Assembly: GCA_963691715.1 (NCBI GenBank)
Contig: OY829281.1
Location: 1,612,001 to 1,676,000, forward strand
Source of the DNA: HXMU1420-13 sp963691715
GTDB taxonomy: Bacteria > Bacteroidota > Rhodothermia > Balneolales > Balneolaceae
Reading direction: 5' to 3'
DNA: 64,000 nt
Positions 44,872-53,621 of this stretch are shown here, piece by piece. Below the pieces are notes generated by a model. That model was not told where the DNA came from and made no database searches. It saw only the letters and a list, made by a program, of their open reading frames with translations. Made by a program: the position numbers and the translations under genes. The stretch's first letter is position 1. Each line of letters opens with the position of its first letter.

Positions 44872-45402
44872 ATTAATTCGTCAATTGTAATATCCTTGCG
44901 CTTTTAATTATTCAATAATAAAAATATAATACGCGCTAGCCATTAAGAATACTAACACTAATTGAACTCAAGATTTAAAATTTTATAAAAAGTGCTGCTT
45001 TAAGAAATAGATCTGGAGCTCTTTGTTTATGTTTTCAATCATACTAATAATTACATAACCCCCCAATTTTGTATTTGAAACAATCCTAAACACTTCTTAT
45101 GATACACTATCTTAAAAATTGTATTTTTTTTATAAAAAAGCTTTTTTGCGTAGATATTAACATTCTAAATCCATTAATTTTAGAAAAAATTTAAACCAAT
45201 AAATTAAATACACTGCAAAAGAATAGACTACTCGTCTTAATTAGGAATATATGGGTACACCTTTACTATTAAATACACAGAAAGTCAGTTATAAATGTTT
45301 CTATGCTACATTTAATACCCTTATTCCAATAACTTCAAATAACATTAACTCAACTTCGAATTTTAGTAATTCGACGGATTCTAAAATCAAAAAACTTTTC
45401 GA
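44872..45402. other. 531-bp intergenic region
   Basis: This AT-rich gap lies between the divergent oxoproline cluster and the SRPBCC gene. It must hold both promoters, but no convincing -35/-10 pair, hairpin or small RNA was resolved. A 57-codon frame at 45250-45423 is considered chance. Confidence 0.4.
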
Positions 45403-45840
45403 ATGGAAAATAGAATTGAGCTGAAGACAACGATCAAAGCCAGTGCCAGTAAAGTTTGGGATGCTATTACAAATCCTGATAAAATTGAAAAATATATGTT
45501 TGGGTCTCGGATTGAAACGGATTGGAAACCAGGCAGTAAATCGAATTTTTACATTGTACAAGATGAGAAACAGATCACAATAGTAAAAGGAGAAGTAATA
45601 CGAAATGTACCGGGTAAATTATTAGAACATACTCTTTTCCCTGCAGGTACAACATTGAATGACTCTCCAGAAAATTATATTGTAATCACCTATGAATTGG
45701 ATGAACATGGAGAAGAAACCGACTTAACAATTACGCAAAAAGGTTACAAATATGTAGAAGAAGGGCTACAACGCTACATAGATTCTCAGAAAGGTTGGAA
45801 AGTTGCTCTCCCTAAACTAGTTGAAGTGGCAGAAGGTTGA
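45403..45840 (+). CDS. SRPBCC (AHSA1-like) domain protein
   Basis: A 145-residue START-like protein. The first part IELKTTIKASASKVWDAITNPDKIEKYM is the usual helix-grip entry, with the AHSA1/polyketide cyclase C-terminal helix (EEGLQRYIDSQKGWKVALPKL). Members bind hydrophobic ligands or act in stress responses; its ligand is unknown. It overlaps the next gene by TTGA. Confidence 0.85.
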   Translation: MENRIELKTTIKASASKVWDAITNPDKIEKYMFGSRIETDWKPGSKSNFYIVQDEKQITIVKGEVIRNVPGKLLEHTLFPAGTTLNDSPENYIVITYELDEHGEETDLTITQKGYKYVEEGLQRYIDSQKGWKVALPKLVEVAEG

Positions 45841-46061
45841 GCAACCAACCGAATAACCCCTTACACGGAATCAAATTACAGCAGATAGTTGAAGACTTAG
45901 TTGACTATTATGGTTGGGAGCAATTAAGTCACCATGTTGATATTAACTGCTTTAAAAACGATCCTTCAATAACATCGAGCCTTAAATTTTTACGAAGATT
46001 TCAATGGGCTAGAGATGAAGTAGAACATTTGTGGATTGAGGTTATTTGGTCAAAGAAGTAA
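45837..46061 (+). CDS. VF530/DUF2132 family DNA-binding protein
   Basis: A 74-residue protein of the VF530 family, in which HGIKLQQIVEDLVDYYGWEQL, then INCFKNDPSITSSLKFLRR and the closing VEHLWIE are conserved. The start is TTG, overlapping the SRPBCC stop. The family is small, basic to neutral and annotated as DNA-binding from structure. Function is unknown. Confidence 0.82.
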   Translation: MSNQPNNPLHGIKLQQIVEDLVDYYGWEQLSHHVDINCFKNDPSITSSLKFLRRFQWARDEVEHLWIEVIWSKK

Positions 46062-46069
46062 ATCTAAAC

Positions 46070-46789
46070 CTACTTTCTCTTTATTTGTAAAGTTATAGGC
46101 AAGTGATCTGATCCTACATCATTTCCCACTCCACGATTTAATACGTTAAGACCTTTGGTTACAAAAGCATGATCTAAGGTTATTAAGGTAAATTTCCATC
46201 TTGCATTCCAAGAGGCTAATAAACCAAATCCCCTTCTTGTATCTACTAATTGTTCGTTGTTAATGAGTCTATCGAAATTTGGTGAAAAACTGGTAGTGTT
46301 CATATCTCCAATAAGTACTATTTCATATTCACTTTCTTCCATAGTCGTGGAAACTGAATCATATATAAGGTTTCGTAGATCAAAAAGAGATTTAGAAATC
46401 GGTGGTGGTGGATGCATTCCAATAATAACTAATCTTTCTTCTTCGAACTCTACCTCGATCTTATTGGCAAAAATATTACCTCTTTCCTGGACTAGTATTT
46501 GGTAATCTTTAATTTCTAGTTTACTAAAAAATGCTATGCCATATACTCCATGTTGAGGAAAAGAATAATTAAATGGATATTTCTCTAGAATTTTAAATAA
46601 ATGATGCTCCCATTCTGGAGTGAATTCTTGAAAAAAAAGTATATCAAATTCATTGTCAGCGATATATGTAAGAACAGTATCCACATTTGTATTTGAAGAA
46701 AGTAAATTGATCGAGACTATGTTTAAACTTTCACCATTATCCACTTCATTTAAGGTGCGTGGTTGATAAAAATCAAAAAAACTGAACAT
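46070..46789 (-). CDS. Endonuclease/exonuclease/phosphatase family protein (catalytic domain)
   Basis: A 239-residue EEP-fold protein. The catalytic motifs are intact: INLLSSN, FFQEFTPEW, the GDMN of LIGDMNTTSFSP, LDHAFV and GSDHLPITL. The ATG at 46789 is an internal one: the same frame continues upstream through TGA (46811-46813) into a predicted N-terminal membrane anchor (see the pseudogene part). So the enzyme may be made as a soluble, unanchored domain or not at all. Confidence 0.7.
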   Translation of the reverse strand: MFSFFDFYQPRTLNEVDNGESLNIVSINLLSSNTNVDTVLTYIADNEFDILFFQEFTPEWEHHLFKILEKYPFNYSFPQHGVYGIAFFSKLEIKDYQILVQERGNIFANKIEVEFEEERLVIIGMHPPPPISKSLFDLRNLIYDSVSTTMEESEYEIVLIGDMNTTSFSPNFDRLINNEQLVDTRRGFGLLASWNARWKFTLITLDHAFVTKGLNVLNRGVGNDVGSDHLPITLQIKRK

Positions 46790-46994
46790 AAGAGCGATAG
46801 TGATGCTAGCTCACGAAATTGTTTGCCATTTATTCTTTAAAAGAATACCTAGAAATACAAGCACCATGAAGTAACACAAATAATACAGCCTGAAGTGAGA
46901 AAATAAATCAAATACCCAATTAAACTTGCCAAGAAATCCCATAATAAGTGGGATCAATCCTAGAATGATTAGATAATTAAGCCCTTTTTTTCAT
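46790..46994 (-). pseudogene. Lost N-terminal membrane anchor of the EEP-family gene
   Basis: In the frame of the catalytic domain the minus strand reads LNYLIILGLIPLIMGFLG, FNWVFDLFSHFRLYY and FMVLVFLGILLKNKW, typical of the two helices before EEP domains. It is cut by TGA at 46811-46813, and the only upstream ATG (46994) is one base out of frame because of a 7-A run at 46985-46991. Six A would restore MKKGLNYL. So there are two lesions: a homopolymer frameshift and a nonsense codon. Confidence 0.75.
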
Positions 46995-46999
46995 ATATG

Positions 47000-48115
47000 T
47001 TATTGTGTTGCTAATAACTGCATCCTATCGTCATACAAAGCAATAAGTTTCTCCCAATCATATTTTATTACAATTGAAGAAGATTTAATATCCTCAAACT
47101 CTTTAATCATGGTTGCTAATCTAGTTGTTAATTCCCCTTCTTCATACAGACATTCGTTTTTTTGTTCTTCTGTAAGATGTTCTGGATATGCTAATCGGTT
47201 TGGAAGAAGAGGCACACATCCACAATACATGGCTTCCACCACGCTACCTCCAAAAAAATCTTGATTTGATGTTACCGGTAAAATATCAGCCTTCCATAAA
47301 AGTCTAGCATATTGCTCAAAGGTTGTAGCATATCCCCAATGAATAATTTGGTTAGCCAGTACATGTTTAGCTTTTTCAAAAATAGGTGGATGTACATCAT
47401 TCTGCTCTCCAAGTACAATCAAATCGAATGCAAGACCAATTTCTTTCAGCCTAAATAACGCTTCAAAGAACTCTTCTGGATTTTTATCATACTCCCACCG
47501 ATGGTTCCAAAGTATGGTAGGTCTTTCCTTGTTTTCATGATGTTGAAATTCGTCAAACCGTGATAAATCCATACCTAAATAAAGCACTTCGCTTTTTTGT
47601 AGAATACGGTCAATGCTCTCTTTTTCTTGACGATCTGGAAATTGATTTAAGAACTTTGGCAAAGCTCCAATAAAAGATGCTCTATGATACTCAGAATTAA
47701 AAAATACTCGATCTGCAACTAATGCTGATGTGTAGTTAATAAACGCATAATGATTATCCCGTTTATTCTTTACATCCCGATCTTGGGGCGACCATGGATA
47801 AGTAAGCTGATTTTCATGAAAGTAGATTGCTGTAGGAATACCCGCTGATTTATCTTTTGTACATCCTAAAAAAGTGGCGAAATCTAGCATTGAAGTCCCC
47901 AATATAACATCTGGAACTCTATCCAACTCATTGAACTGTTTTGCTAATGAAACTGCTCCACCATGCATTCTCCATTTCCAGTGACGACCAGGAAGACTTA
48001 AGATGTCGATATGATGAGTGGAATGTAGTTTTAGACCTTCCGCCCACTGTTGGTGGGAACCAGAAAAAAAAGGTTCCAATACTACGATATTTAGTTTTTT
48101 AGTACTCGACACCAT
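47000..48115 (-). CDS. Glycosyltransferase, tRNA-queuosine alpha-mannosyltransferase-like (DUF3524)
   Basis: A 371-residue glycosyltransferase resembling GTDC1/QTMAN. The N-terminal DUF3524 region contains LEPFFSGSHQQWAEGL, LSLPGRHWKWRMHGGA and FHENQLTYPWSP, the hallmarks of the family, followed by a GT-B C-terminal half (ILWNHRWEYDKNPEEF, FGGSVVEAMYCGCVPLLP). The animal enzyme mannosylates queuosine in tRNA-Asp; bacterial homologues are known, and the reaction here is inferred. It ends next to the ancestral start of the EEP gene, which would overlap no gene. Confidence 0.8.
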   Translation of the reverse strand: MVSSTKKLNIVVLEPFFSGSHQQWAEGLKLHSTHHIDILSLPGRHWKWRMHGGAVSLAKQFNELDRVPDVILGTSMLDFATFLGCTKDKSAGIPTAIYFHENQLTYPWSPQDRDVKNKRDNHYAFINYTSALVADRVFFNSEYHRASFIGALPKFLNQFPDRQEKESIDRILQKSEVLYLGMDLSRFDEFQHHENKERPTILWNHRWEYDKNPEEFFEALFRLKEIGLAFDLIVLGEQNDVHPPIFEKAKHVLANQIIHWGYATTFEQYARLLWKADILPVTSNQDFFGGSVVEAMYCGCVPLLPNRLAYPEHLTEEQKNECLYEEGELTTRLATMIKEFEDIKSSSIVIKYDWEKLIALYDDRMQLLATQ

Positions 48116-48150
48116 CTTAGAATCACTATTATGAAATTTGTTTAAAGCCT

Positions 48151-48642
48151 TTAAAATTTTTCATTTCTACTAGATTCAATTCCTGTTTCTAAAGCAGCGC
48201 TTGAAGTGGACCATTCATAAAAATTAACGGAATTCATTCGTTTAAACCCAATTGCTGGATATAAGGTATTGCCAATATTATTATCAATTCCAGTTTCTAG
48301 ATACATGCCACAGGCATTAGTATCTCTACAAAGTTGCTTTGCCTGTTCAATTAAAGCTTTAGAAATTCCTTCTCCACGATAGTTTGGATGAACATATAAA
48401 TCGTTCAATAGCCAATAACGAGCTAGACGAGTTGATGAAAATAAAGGAAACAATTGAACGAACCCAGTGGCAGTATTTCCTTCCCAAGAAATATATATCT
48501 CTGATTCCTTTCGCTCGATTCTTTCTTTAAGAAAATGTTCGCTTTTTTTTAGATCAGAGGATTTGTCATAGAAACGCCGATACTGATCGAATAGATTATT
48601 GAGGGGTATTAACTGCTCTAACGTCGCTTTTTGTATATCCAT
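48151..48642 (-). CDS. GNAT family N-acetyltransferase
   Basis: A 163-residue acetyltransferase. The acetyl-CoA site is in LYVHPNYRGEGISKALIEQA, the Q/RxxGxG/A motif. The protein starts MDIQKATLEQLIP. The first ten codons and the upstream 40 bp form one copy of a 64-bp direct repeat (the other is at 49737-49800), so the gene probably sat directly after the FAD gene before the insertion of the membrane gene. The substrate is unknown. Confidence 0.88.
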   Translation of the reverse strand: MDIQKATLEQLIPLNNLFDQYRRFYDKSSDLKKSEHFLKERIERKESEIYISWEGNTATGFVQLFPLFSSTRLARYWLLNDLYVHPNYRGEGISKALIEQAKQLCRDTNACGMYLETGIDNNIGNTLYPAIGFKRMNSVNFYEWSTSSAALETGIESSRNEKF

Positions 48643-48679
48643 CTGTCTTAATTGATTAATCCTTAATTAAATAATTGTT
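48616..48679. repeat. 64-bp direct repeat, copy A (GNAT gene start)
   Basis: Sequence from the GNAT start codon region, identical to copy B at 49737-49800 in 60 of 64 positions. It contains the 5' end of the GNAT gene and its upstream region. The two copies flank the 315-residue membrane gene. Confidence 0.9.
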
Positions 48680-48683
48680 ATTA

Positions 48684-49631
48684 TTAAACTATTCCAGATT
48701 TTGGGCGAATAGTTTGTAAAATTTGATTGTGTATTTCATAATCTATTATACCTTTATCTTTTAAATGTTTTTTTATTTGATAGTTAGACTCCCCTTTAGC
48801 AACTAAGAATTCTGCGTATTCCAAAATTTCTCTAGGGATTTCATCTTTTCTCATTTTTGATAAAGACAATTTTAAATTTTTGAAAAATAGATAGCCGGTT
48901 AATATTCCAAATAAACATGTAACAATTATCATTTCACTAATAAAAGGGAGAACATCTTGAATAAATCCATTATACTGTTCAGTGAAATATTCCATCAGAT
49001 TAGTATTTTTTCTTTCTCTTAAGAACATCAGAGAATGAATAAAAAGGAAATGAAATGAATAAAAAGCGATAACTGATTTATATGCCAATCTTTTGAGAAC
49101 TTTGAAAGAATATATTCTGCCGTTTTTTGCACCAAAGTAAATCCCAGTCCACAAAGAAAAAGCCAGAACTATTTCTCTGGTAAAGCCAATAAAAAAACCT
49201 AAGTGTTTTAGATACCCAAAGAGAAGACCTAAAGAGAAAATTATTAAACCACAATTTCTCACAACAAATGAATTATTTGGTTCTGTGCTTACTATTTTTT
49301 TCTTGAACTCGCGTGGTTCTTTATAATCAAAAAATTCAAGTAACTCTTTATCTGTACTTCGAATATTACTTTTATCTATCTCGGTTAAGGTATCCCAGGT
49401 TTGAAGAACTAATGTTTTAAAATCTATAACTCTTTTATAATTTTTACCAATATCCCATATTTGATCTAAAAATGTCTCACTTTGAATTGAAACTTCTGGG
49501 AAATTATCAAAATCAATAGTTATAGATCCATGAGATGTTCTCTTCTCTTTAGATCTGAATATTAATAGTGTTGACTCTATATGTTTTTTTTCCCAATCTA
49601 GTTTTTTTGCTGCTTTTAATGCTAAAGCCAT
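48684..49631 (-). CDS. Unknown membrane protein between direct repeats
   Basis: A 315-residue protein without recognised domain. It has a soluble N-terminal half (about 1-120), four or so hydrophobic helices (about 125-245; LIIFSLGLLFGYLKHLGFF, IVLAFSLWTGIYFGA, FYSFHFLFIHSLMF, MIIVTCLFGILTGYLFF) and a soluble tail with helix-turn-like segments (EFLVAKGESNYQIKKHLK). The gene and its flanks lie between 64-bp direct repeats, so it looks acquired or duplicated in. No function is proposed. Confidence 0.6.
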   Translation of the reverse strand: MALALKAAKKLDWEKKHIESTLLIFRSKEKRTSHGSITIDFDNFPEVSIQSETFLDQIWDIGKNYKRVIDFKTLVLQTWDTLTEIDKSNIRSTDKELLEFFDYKEPREFKKKIVSTEPNNSFVVRNCGLIIFSLGLLFGYLKHLGFFIGFTREIVLAFSLWTGIYFGAKNGRIYSFKVLKRLAYKSVIAFYSFHFLFIHSLMFLRERKNTNLMEYFTEQYNGFIQDVLPFISEMIIVTCLFGILTGYLFFKNLKLSLSKMRKDEIPREILEYAEFLVAKGESNYQIKKHLKDKGIIDYEIHNQILQTIRPKSGIV

Positions 49632-49736
49632 AAAAGCTTTCCAATCACCCTTGAAATTAAATGAATCTTAATATTTAGGATTCTTATTAAAACCAAATCT
49701 ATGTTTTCTTAGTAGCATAAATTAATAGTAAATGTC

Positions 49737-49800
49737 CTCTAACGTTACTTTTTGTATATCCATCCTTCTTAATTGATTAATCCTTAATTAAATAATTGTT
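49737..49800. repeat. 64-bp direct repeat, copy B (GNAT gene remnant)
   Basis: Contains the first codons of an acetyltransferase (MDIQKVTLE on the minus strand) after its upstream region, differing from copy A at four positions. It is directly followed by the end of the FAD-dependent gene, so it marks the ancestral junction. Confidence 0.9.
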
Positions 49801-49807
49801 CATTGAT

Positions 49808-51370
49808 TTAATGCTTACTTAAAACATTCTTAACCGCCATAGCCACTTTCTCCCCATCAATCGCCGCAGAAACAATGCCTCCTGCATAGCCTGCACCTTC
49901 ACCACAAGGAAATAAGCCTTTTATACGCACATGCTCTAAGGTATCACGTTCTCTAGGAATACGAACTGGTGATGATGTTCTAGTTTCTGGCGCATGTACT
50001 ACCGCTTCATTCGTCAAATATCCTTTCATAGATGTATCAAACATTCGAAATCCTTGTTGTAAGGACTTGTGTATTTGCCTCGGTAAAACATCCCCCAACT
50101 CAACTGAAGTAATGCCAGGAGAATATGATGTGTTAGGTAACTTAGTTGACATTCGTTCTTCCACAAAATCGAGCAATTTCTGCGCCGGTGCTGTTTGTTT
50201 TTTTCCTGCCGCCTGCCATGCTTTCTGTTCAATCGATTTCTGAAATTCCATCGCAGCAAGGGGGCCATATTTCTCGAAAGGTTTAAAATCCATGTGATTT
50301 AATTCTACTACAATGCCTGAATTTGCCGTTGATCGTGCTCTTCGCGAAGACGACCATCCATTCGTAACAATTTCACCTGGTTTTGTAGCACAAGGAGCAA
50401 TCACTCCACCAGGGCACATGCAAAACGAATACACTCCCCTCCCATCCACTTGCTTTACCATACTGTATGGTGAGGGAGGTAAATATTCACTTCGTATGTC
50501 GCATTTATACTGTATTGAATCTATTAAGGATTGAGCATGCTCTACCCGAACCCCAACCGCAATCTTTTTCAGCTCAATGTCTATGTCTTTTTGATGCAGT
50601 AATTCAAAGATGTCTCGAGCTGAATGCCCTGTTGCTAAGATGACCTGATCTGCTTTAAAAATTTCACCCGTTTTCGTTTTTACACCTTTCAAACAATGTC
50701 CATCGATCAAAAAATCAATAACACGGGTATTAAAGTGAATTTCTCCACCATGTTCTAAAATAGTTTCTCTCATACTGGCTATAATCTTCGGCAATTTGTT
50801 GGTTCCGATATGTGGATGTGCCTCAATCATAATTTCTTTTATAGCTCCAAATCCAACAAGTAATTCTAGGATACGATGTACATCTCCTCTTTTTTTCGAA
50901 CGGGTATAGAGTTTCCCATCAGAATACGTACCTGCCCCTCCTTCACCAAAACAATAATTCGAATCTTCATTCACGGTATGGTTAACATTAATTCCTTTTA
51001 GATCCTTAATTCTTTCTTTAACATCCTTCCCACGTTCCAGAACTACAGGTTTTAATCCAAGTTCAATTAATTTTAAAGCCGCAAAAAGTCCTGCAGGACC
51101 AAGCCCTACAATCAATACTTCTTTAGCGTGCTCTACATTTGGATAATCAGGTAATTGAATCGGAATTTCTTCAACATCTTCATGTATGTAGATCCGAACT
51201 TTAAGATTGACATAAATTTGTTTTTGGCGAGCATCAATAGATCTGCGAAGAATTTCGATATGACTAATCTCGTCTTCTGGAATCCCAATCTCTTTTGAAA
51301 GATAGATTTTTAGCTGCTGTGGTTGTCCGGCTATCTCCGGAAAAACCCTTATCTGAATTTCTTTTTTCAT
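49808..51370 (-). CDS. Uncharacterised FAD-dependent dehydrogenase (COG2509)
   Basis: A 520-residue flavoprotein. The N-terminal ~85 residues form a small domain seen in this family, then the FAD-binding LIVGLGPAGLFAALKLIELG with the acidic end of strand two (VLERGKDVKERI). Family features include EGGAGTYSDGKLYTRSKKRG, ILATGHSARDIF and CMCPGGVIAPC. The C-terminus ends in GEGAGYAGGIVSAAIDGEKVA. The substrate is not known. It is transcribed away from the lactonase gene. Confidence 0.92.
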   Translation of the reverse strand: MKKEIQIRVFPEIAGQPQQLKIYLSKEIGIPEDEISHIEILRRSIDARQKQIYVNLKVRIYIHEDVEEIPIQLPDYPNVEHAKEVLIVGLGPAGLFAALKLIELGLKPVVLERGKDVKERIKDLKGINVNHTVNEDSNYCFGEGGAGTYSDGKLYTRSKKRGDVHRILELLVGFGAIKEIMIEAHPHIGTNKLPKIIASMRETILEHGGEIHFNTRVIDFLIDGHCLKGVKTKTGEIFKADQVILATGHSARDIFELLHQKDIDIELKKIAVGVRVEHAQSLIDSIQYKCDIRSEYLPPSPYSMVKQVDGRGVYSFCMCPGGVIAPCATKPGEIVTNGWSSSRRARSTANSGIVVELNHMDFKPFEKYGPLAAMEFQKSIEQKAWQAAGKKQTAPAQKLLDFVEERMSTKLPNTSYSPGITSVELGDVLPRQIHKSLQQGFRMFDTSMKGYLTNEAVVHAPETRTSSPVRIPRERDTLEHVRIKGLFPCGEGAGYAGGIVSAAIDGEKVAMAVKNVLSKH

Positions 51371-51449
51371 ATAAAATAATGTACATGATCTTTAGCAATA
51401 GATGCAGCCATAATTTATTTTATCTTCGAACTAATTAAATCAAATACTC

Positions 51450-52619
51450 TTGCGAAAAAAAATTTGTACGACCCTTTTAATTCTATTAATTGTGTCTGCG
51501 ATACACTGCCAAAAATCAGACCCTACCGCTTCAAATCAATTGGAAAAACTTCCCTCTTCCATTTTTATTGGTACTTATACCATTGATATGGGTTGGGTAA
51601 ATGGGCAAGGGAAAGGCATTTATCAGGCACAAATAGACTATAACAATACTGATTTAGAACGTTCACCTTCAGTCATTCATCTTGAAAATCCGTCATTTCT
51701 AACATTCTCTCCCGACCGAAATAATCTCTATGCTGTTAGTGAATTAGGCAGTAGTGAACAAGGATATGGATTTGTTTACGCCTATGATTTAGATGATGGA
51801 GGTAATCCAACATTTATCGATCGATATCCAACCAACGCGTTATCCCCGTGTCATGTATCGGTAGATGCGACAGGAAAATTCGTATTTGTTGCCAACTATC
51901 AAGATGGAGTTGCCATGGTTTATCGTAGAAATGAAGATGGTAGCCTCACATTTAGCCAACAATTAGATCATGAGGGTTCAGGACCTCATCCCAATCAAAA
52001 TGGATCGCATACCCATATGGTAAAAGTGAGTCCGGATAATAACTTTCTCTTTATCCCTGATTTAGGTTCTGATAAAATTTGGAGTTACAGAATTAATCAT
52101 GAAGAGGGTGTGCTTATCAAAAACGATCAAGAATTCATAAAGTCAACACCAGGTGCTGGTCCCCGCCATTTGGATTTTCATCCTACCAAAAATATTGCCT
52201 ATGCGATGAATGAATTAAATTTTACGGTTTCGGTGATGAATTATGAACCGGATAGTGGAACATTAACCAAATTTCAGACCGTTAGTGCGATTCCATCTGA
52301 TTTTAAAGATTGGAATTCATCTGCTGATATACACGTGCACCCAAATGGGAATTTTCTTTATGCATCCAATAGAGGTCATAATTCCATCGCTTCTTTTTCT
52401 ATTGATGAAGCTGGTACACTTACACCTCTTGGGCATACCTCCACTGAAGGTGGAACACCGCGGAACTTCAACATCACTCCCAATGGAGAATTATTATTGG
52501 TTGCAAATCAAGACTCCGATTCCATCACGATCTTTCGGATCAATACCGCCACAGGGGAACTTACCTTCACCGGAAATACCCTAGAAATTCCAACTCCCGT
52601 TAATATTACTTTTTATTGA
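51450..52619 (+). CDS. Lactonase family beta-propeller lipoprotein (6-phosphogluconolactonase-like)
   Basis: A 389-residue protein with TTG start and a lipoprotein signal (IVSAIHCQKS). The seven-bladed Pgl/YbhE-like lactonase fold is shown by the repeated blades: FIGTYTI, DRNNLYAVSELGS, HVSVDATGKFVFVANY, GPHPNQNGSHTHMVKVSPD, GPRHLDFHPTKNIAYAMNE and DIHVHPNGNFLYASNRGHN. The pathway enzyme is cytosolic, but this one is exported, so 6-phosphogluconolactone is an unlikely substrate; an external lactone is more plausible (inference). Confidence 0.88.
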   Translation: MRKKICTTLLILLIVSAIHCQKSDPTASNQLEKLPSSIFIGTYTIDMGWVNGQGKGIYQAQIDYNNTDLERSPSVIHLENPSFLTFSPDRNNLYAVSELGSSEQGYGFVYAYDLDDGGNPTFIDRYPTNALSPCHVSVDATGKFVFVANYQDGVAMVYRRNEDGSLTFSQQLDHEGSGPHPNQNGSHTHMVKVSPDNNFLFIPDLGSDKIWSYRINHEEGVLIKNDQEFIKSTPGAGPRHLDFHPTKNIAYAMNELNFTVSVMNYEPDSGTLTKFQTVSAIPSDFKDWNSSADIHVHPNGNFLYASNRGHNSIASFSIDEAGTLTPLGHTSTEGGTPRNFNITPNGELLLVANQDSDSITIFRINTATGELTFTGNTLEIPTPVNITFY

Positions 52620-52682
52620 TTGTAAGATCATTGTAATTTCCACTAAGAATCCATTAAACAGACATAAGGATTAGGAATTTAT

Positions 52683-53405
52683 ATGGGCAGAATTTTTGAA
52701 GTTCGGAAAGCAGCTAAATTTGCACGATGGAATCGCATTGCAAAACAATTCTCAAGAATTGGAAAAGAAATAGAAATAGCGGTAAAAGCTGGCGGCCCAG
52801 ATCCTGACACTAATCCATCCTTACGCCGAGCCATTCAAAATGGTAAAGGGGTGAATATGCCCAAAGATCTTATCGAACGGGCAATTAAACGTTCTCTAGG
52901 AAAAGATTCTACTAACTACGAAGAAATTCTTTTTGAGGGATATGCTCCCCATGGTGTGGCTGTATTAGTTGAAACTGCTACCGATAATAACACTCGCACC
53001 GTTGGTAATGTGCGCCCTATTTTCAACAAGAATGGGGGAAACCTTGGCAATGCAGGAAGTGTGGCATTTCAGTTTACTCAGGTTGGATCGTTTAAAATTA
53101 AACCCGGCGAGTTTGATGAAGAAGAGCTGGAACTAGAACTCATTGATTTTGGACTTTCCGAAATGGGGGAATCCGAAGATGACGAAGGTAATCGTATTTT
53201 GGTGATTCGATGTGAATTTCAAGAATTTGGAACCATGCAACATGCATTAGAAGAAAAAGGGATTGAGCCCTTGAGTGCAGAAACCGATTGGATTCCGAAC
53301 TCTACAGTTACCCTAGACGAAGAAAAAGCAGAAGAAGTAATGGCCATCGTTGATAAACTAGAACAAGACGATGATGTACAACGTGTATTCCATAACTTGG
53401 TTTGA
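52683..53405 (+). CDS. YebC/PmpR/TACO1 family protein
   Basis: A 240-residue protein of the YebC family. It lacks the long N-terminal MAGHSKW start of many members, beginning MGRIFEVRKAAKFARW, which is the form common in Bacteroidota. Conserved parts are NPSLRRAIQNGKGVNMPKD, EGYAPHGVAVLVE and NRIRTVGNVRP-like DNNTRTVGNVRPIF. Family members are reported as transcription factors or as ribosome-associated factors relieving stalls at prolines. An AGGA-type site lies 10 bp before the ATG. Confidence 0.95.
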   Translation: MGRIFEVRKAAKFARWNRIAKQFSRIGKEIEIAVKAGGPDPDTNPSLRRAIQNGKGVNMPKDLIERAIKRSLGKDSTNYEEILFEGYAPHGVAVLVETATDNNTRTVGNVRPIFNKNGGNLGNAGSVAFQFTQVGSFKIKPGEFDEEELELELIDFGLSEMGESEDDEGNRILVIRCEFQEFGTMQHALEEKGIEPLSAETDWIPNSTVTLDEEKAEEVMAIVDKLEQDDDVQRVFHNLV

Positions 53406-53621
53406 TTAATCACACCATGGGTACTGCTTTGTAATAGCGATCAATACAAGAAATTTGGGGTAGGTATTACGCACATCTGAATAGGAATGATTAGACTAAC
53501 TGGAAAAAAAGGAATTTCATTTGTGGAATTACGTCAGGGAAAATATATTTGTTATTTGAATTAAAACTAGTTCAGCATGAGCCTTACTTTTCGGTTTATG
53601 GGTTAAGCGCGTAACTGTTAA

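Noticed and set aside
45250..45423. 57-codon ORF overlapping the SRPBCC start
   Set aside because: No protein-like features, overlaps a real gene in another frame.
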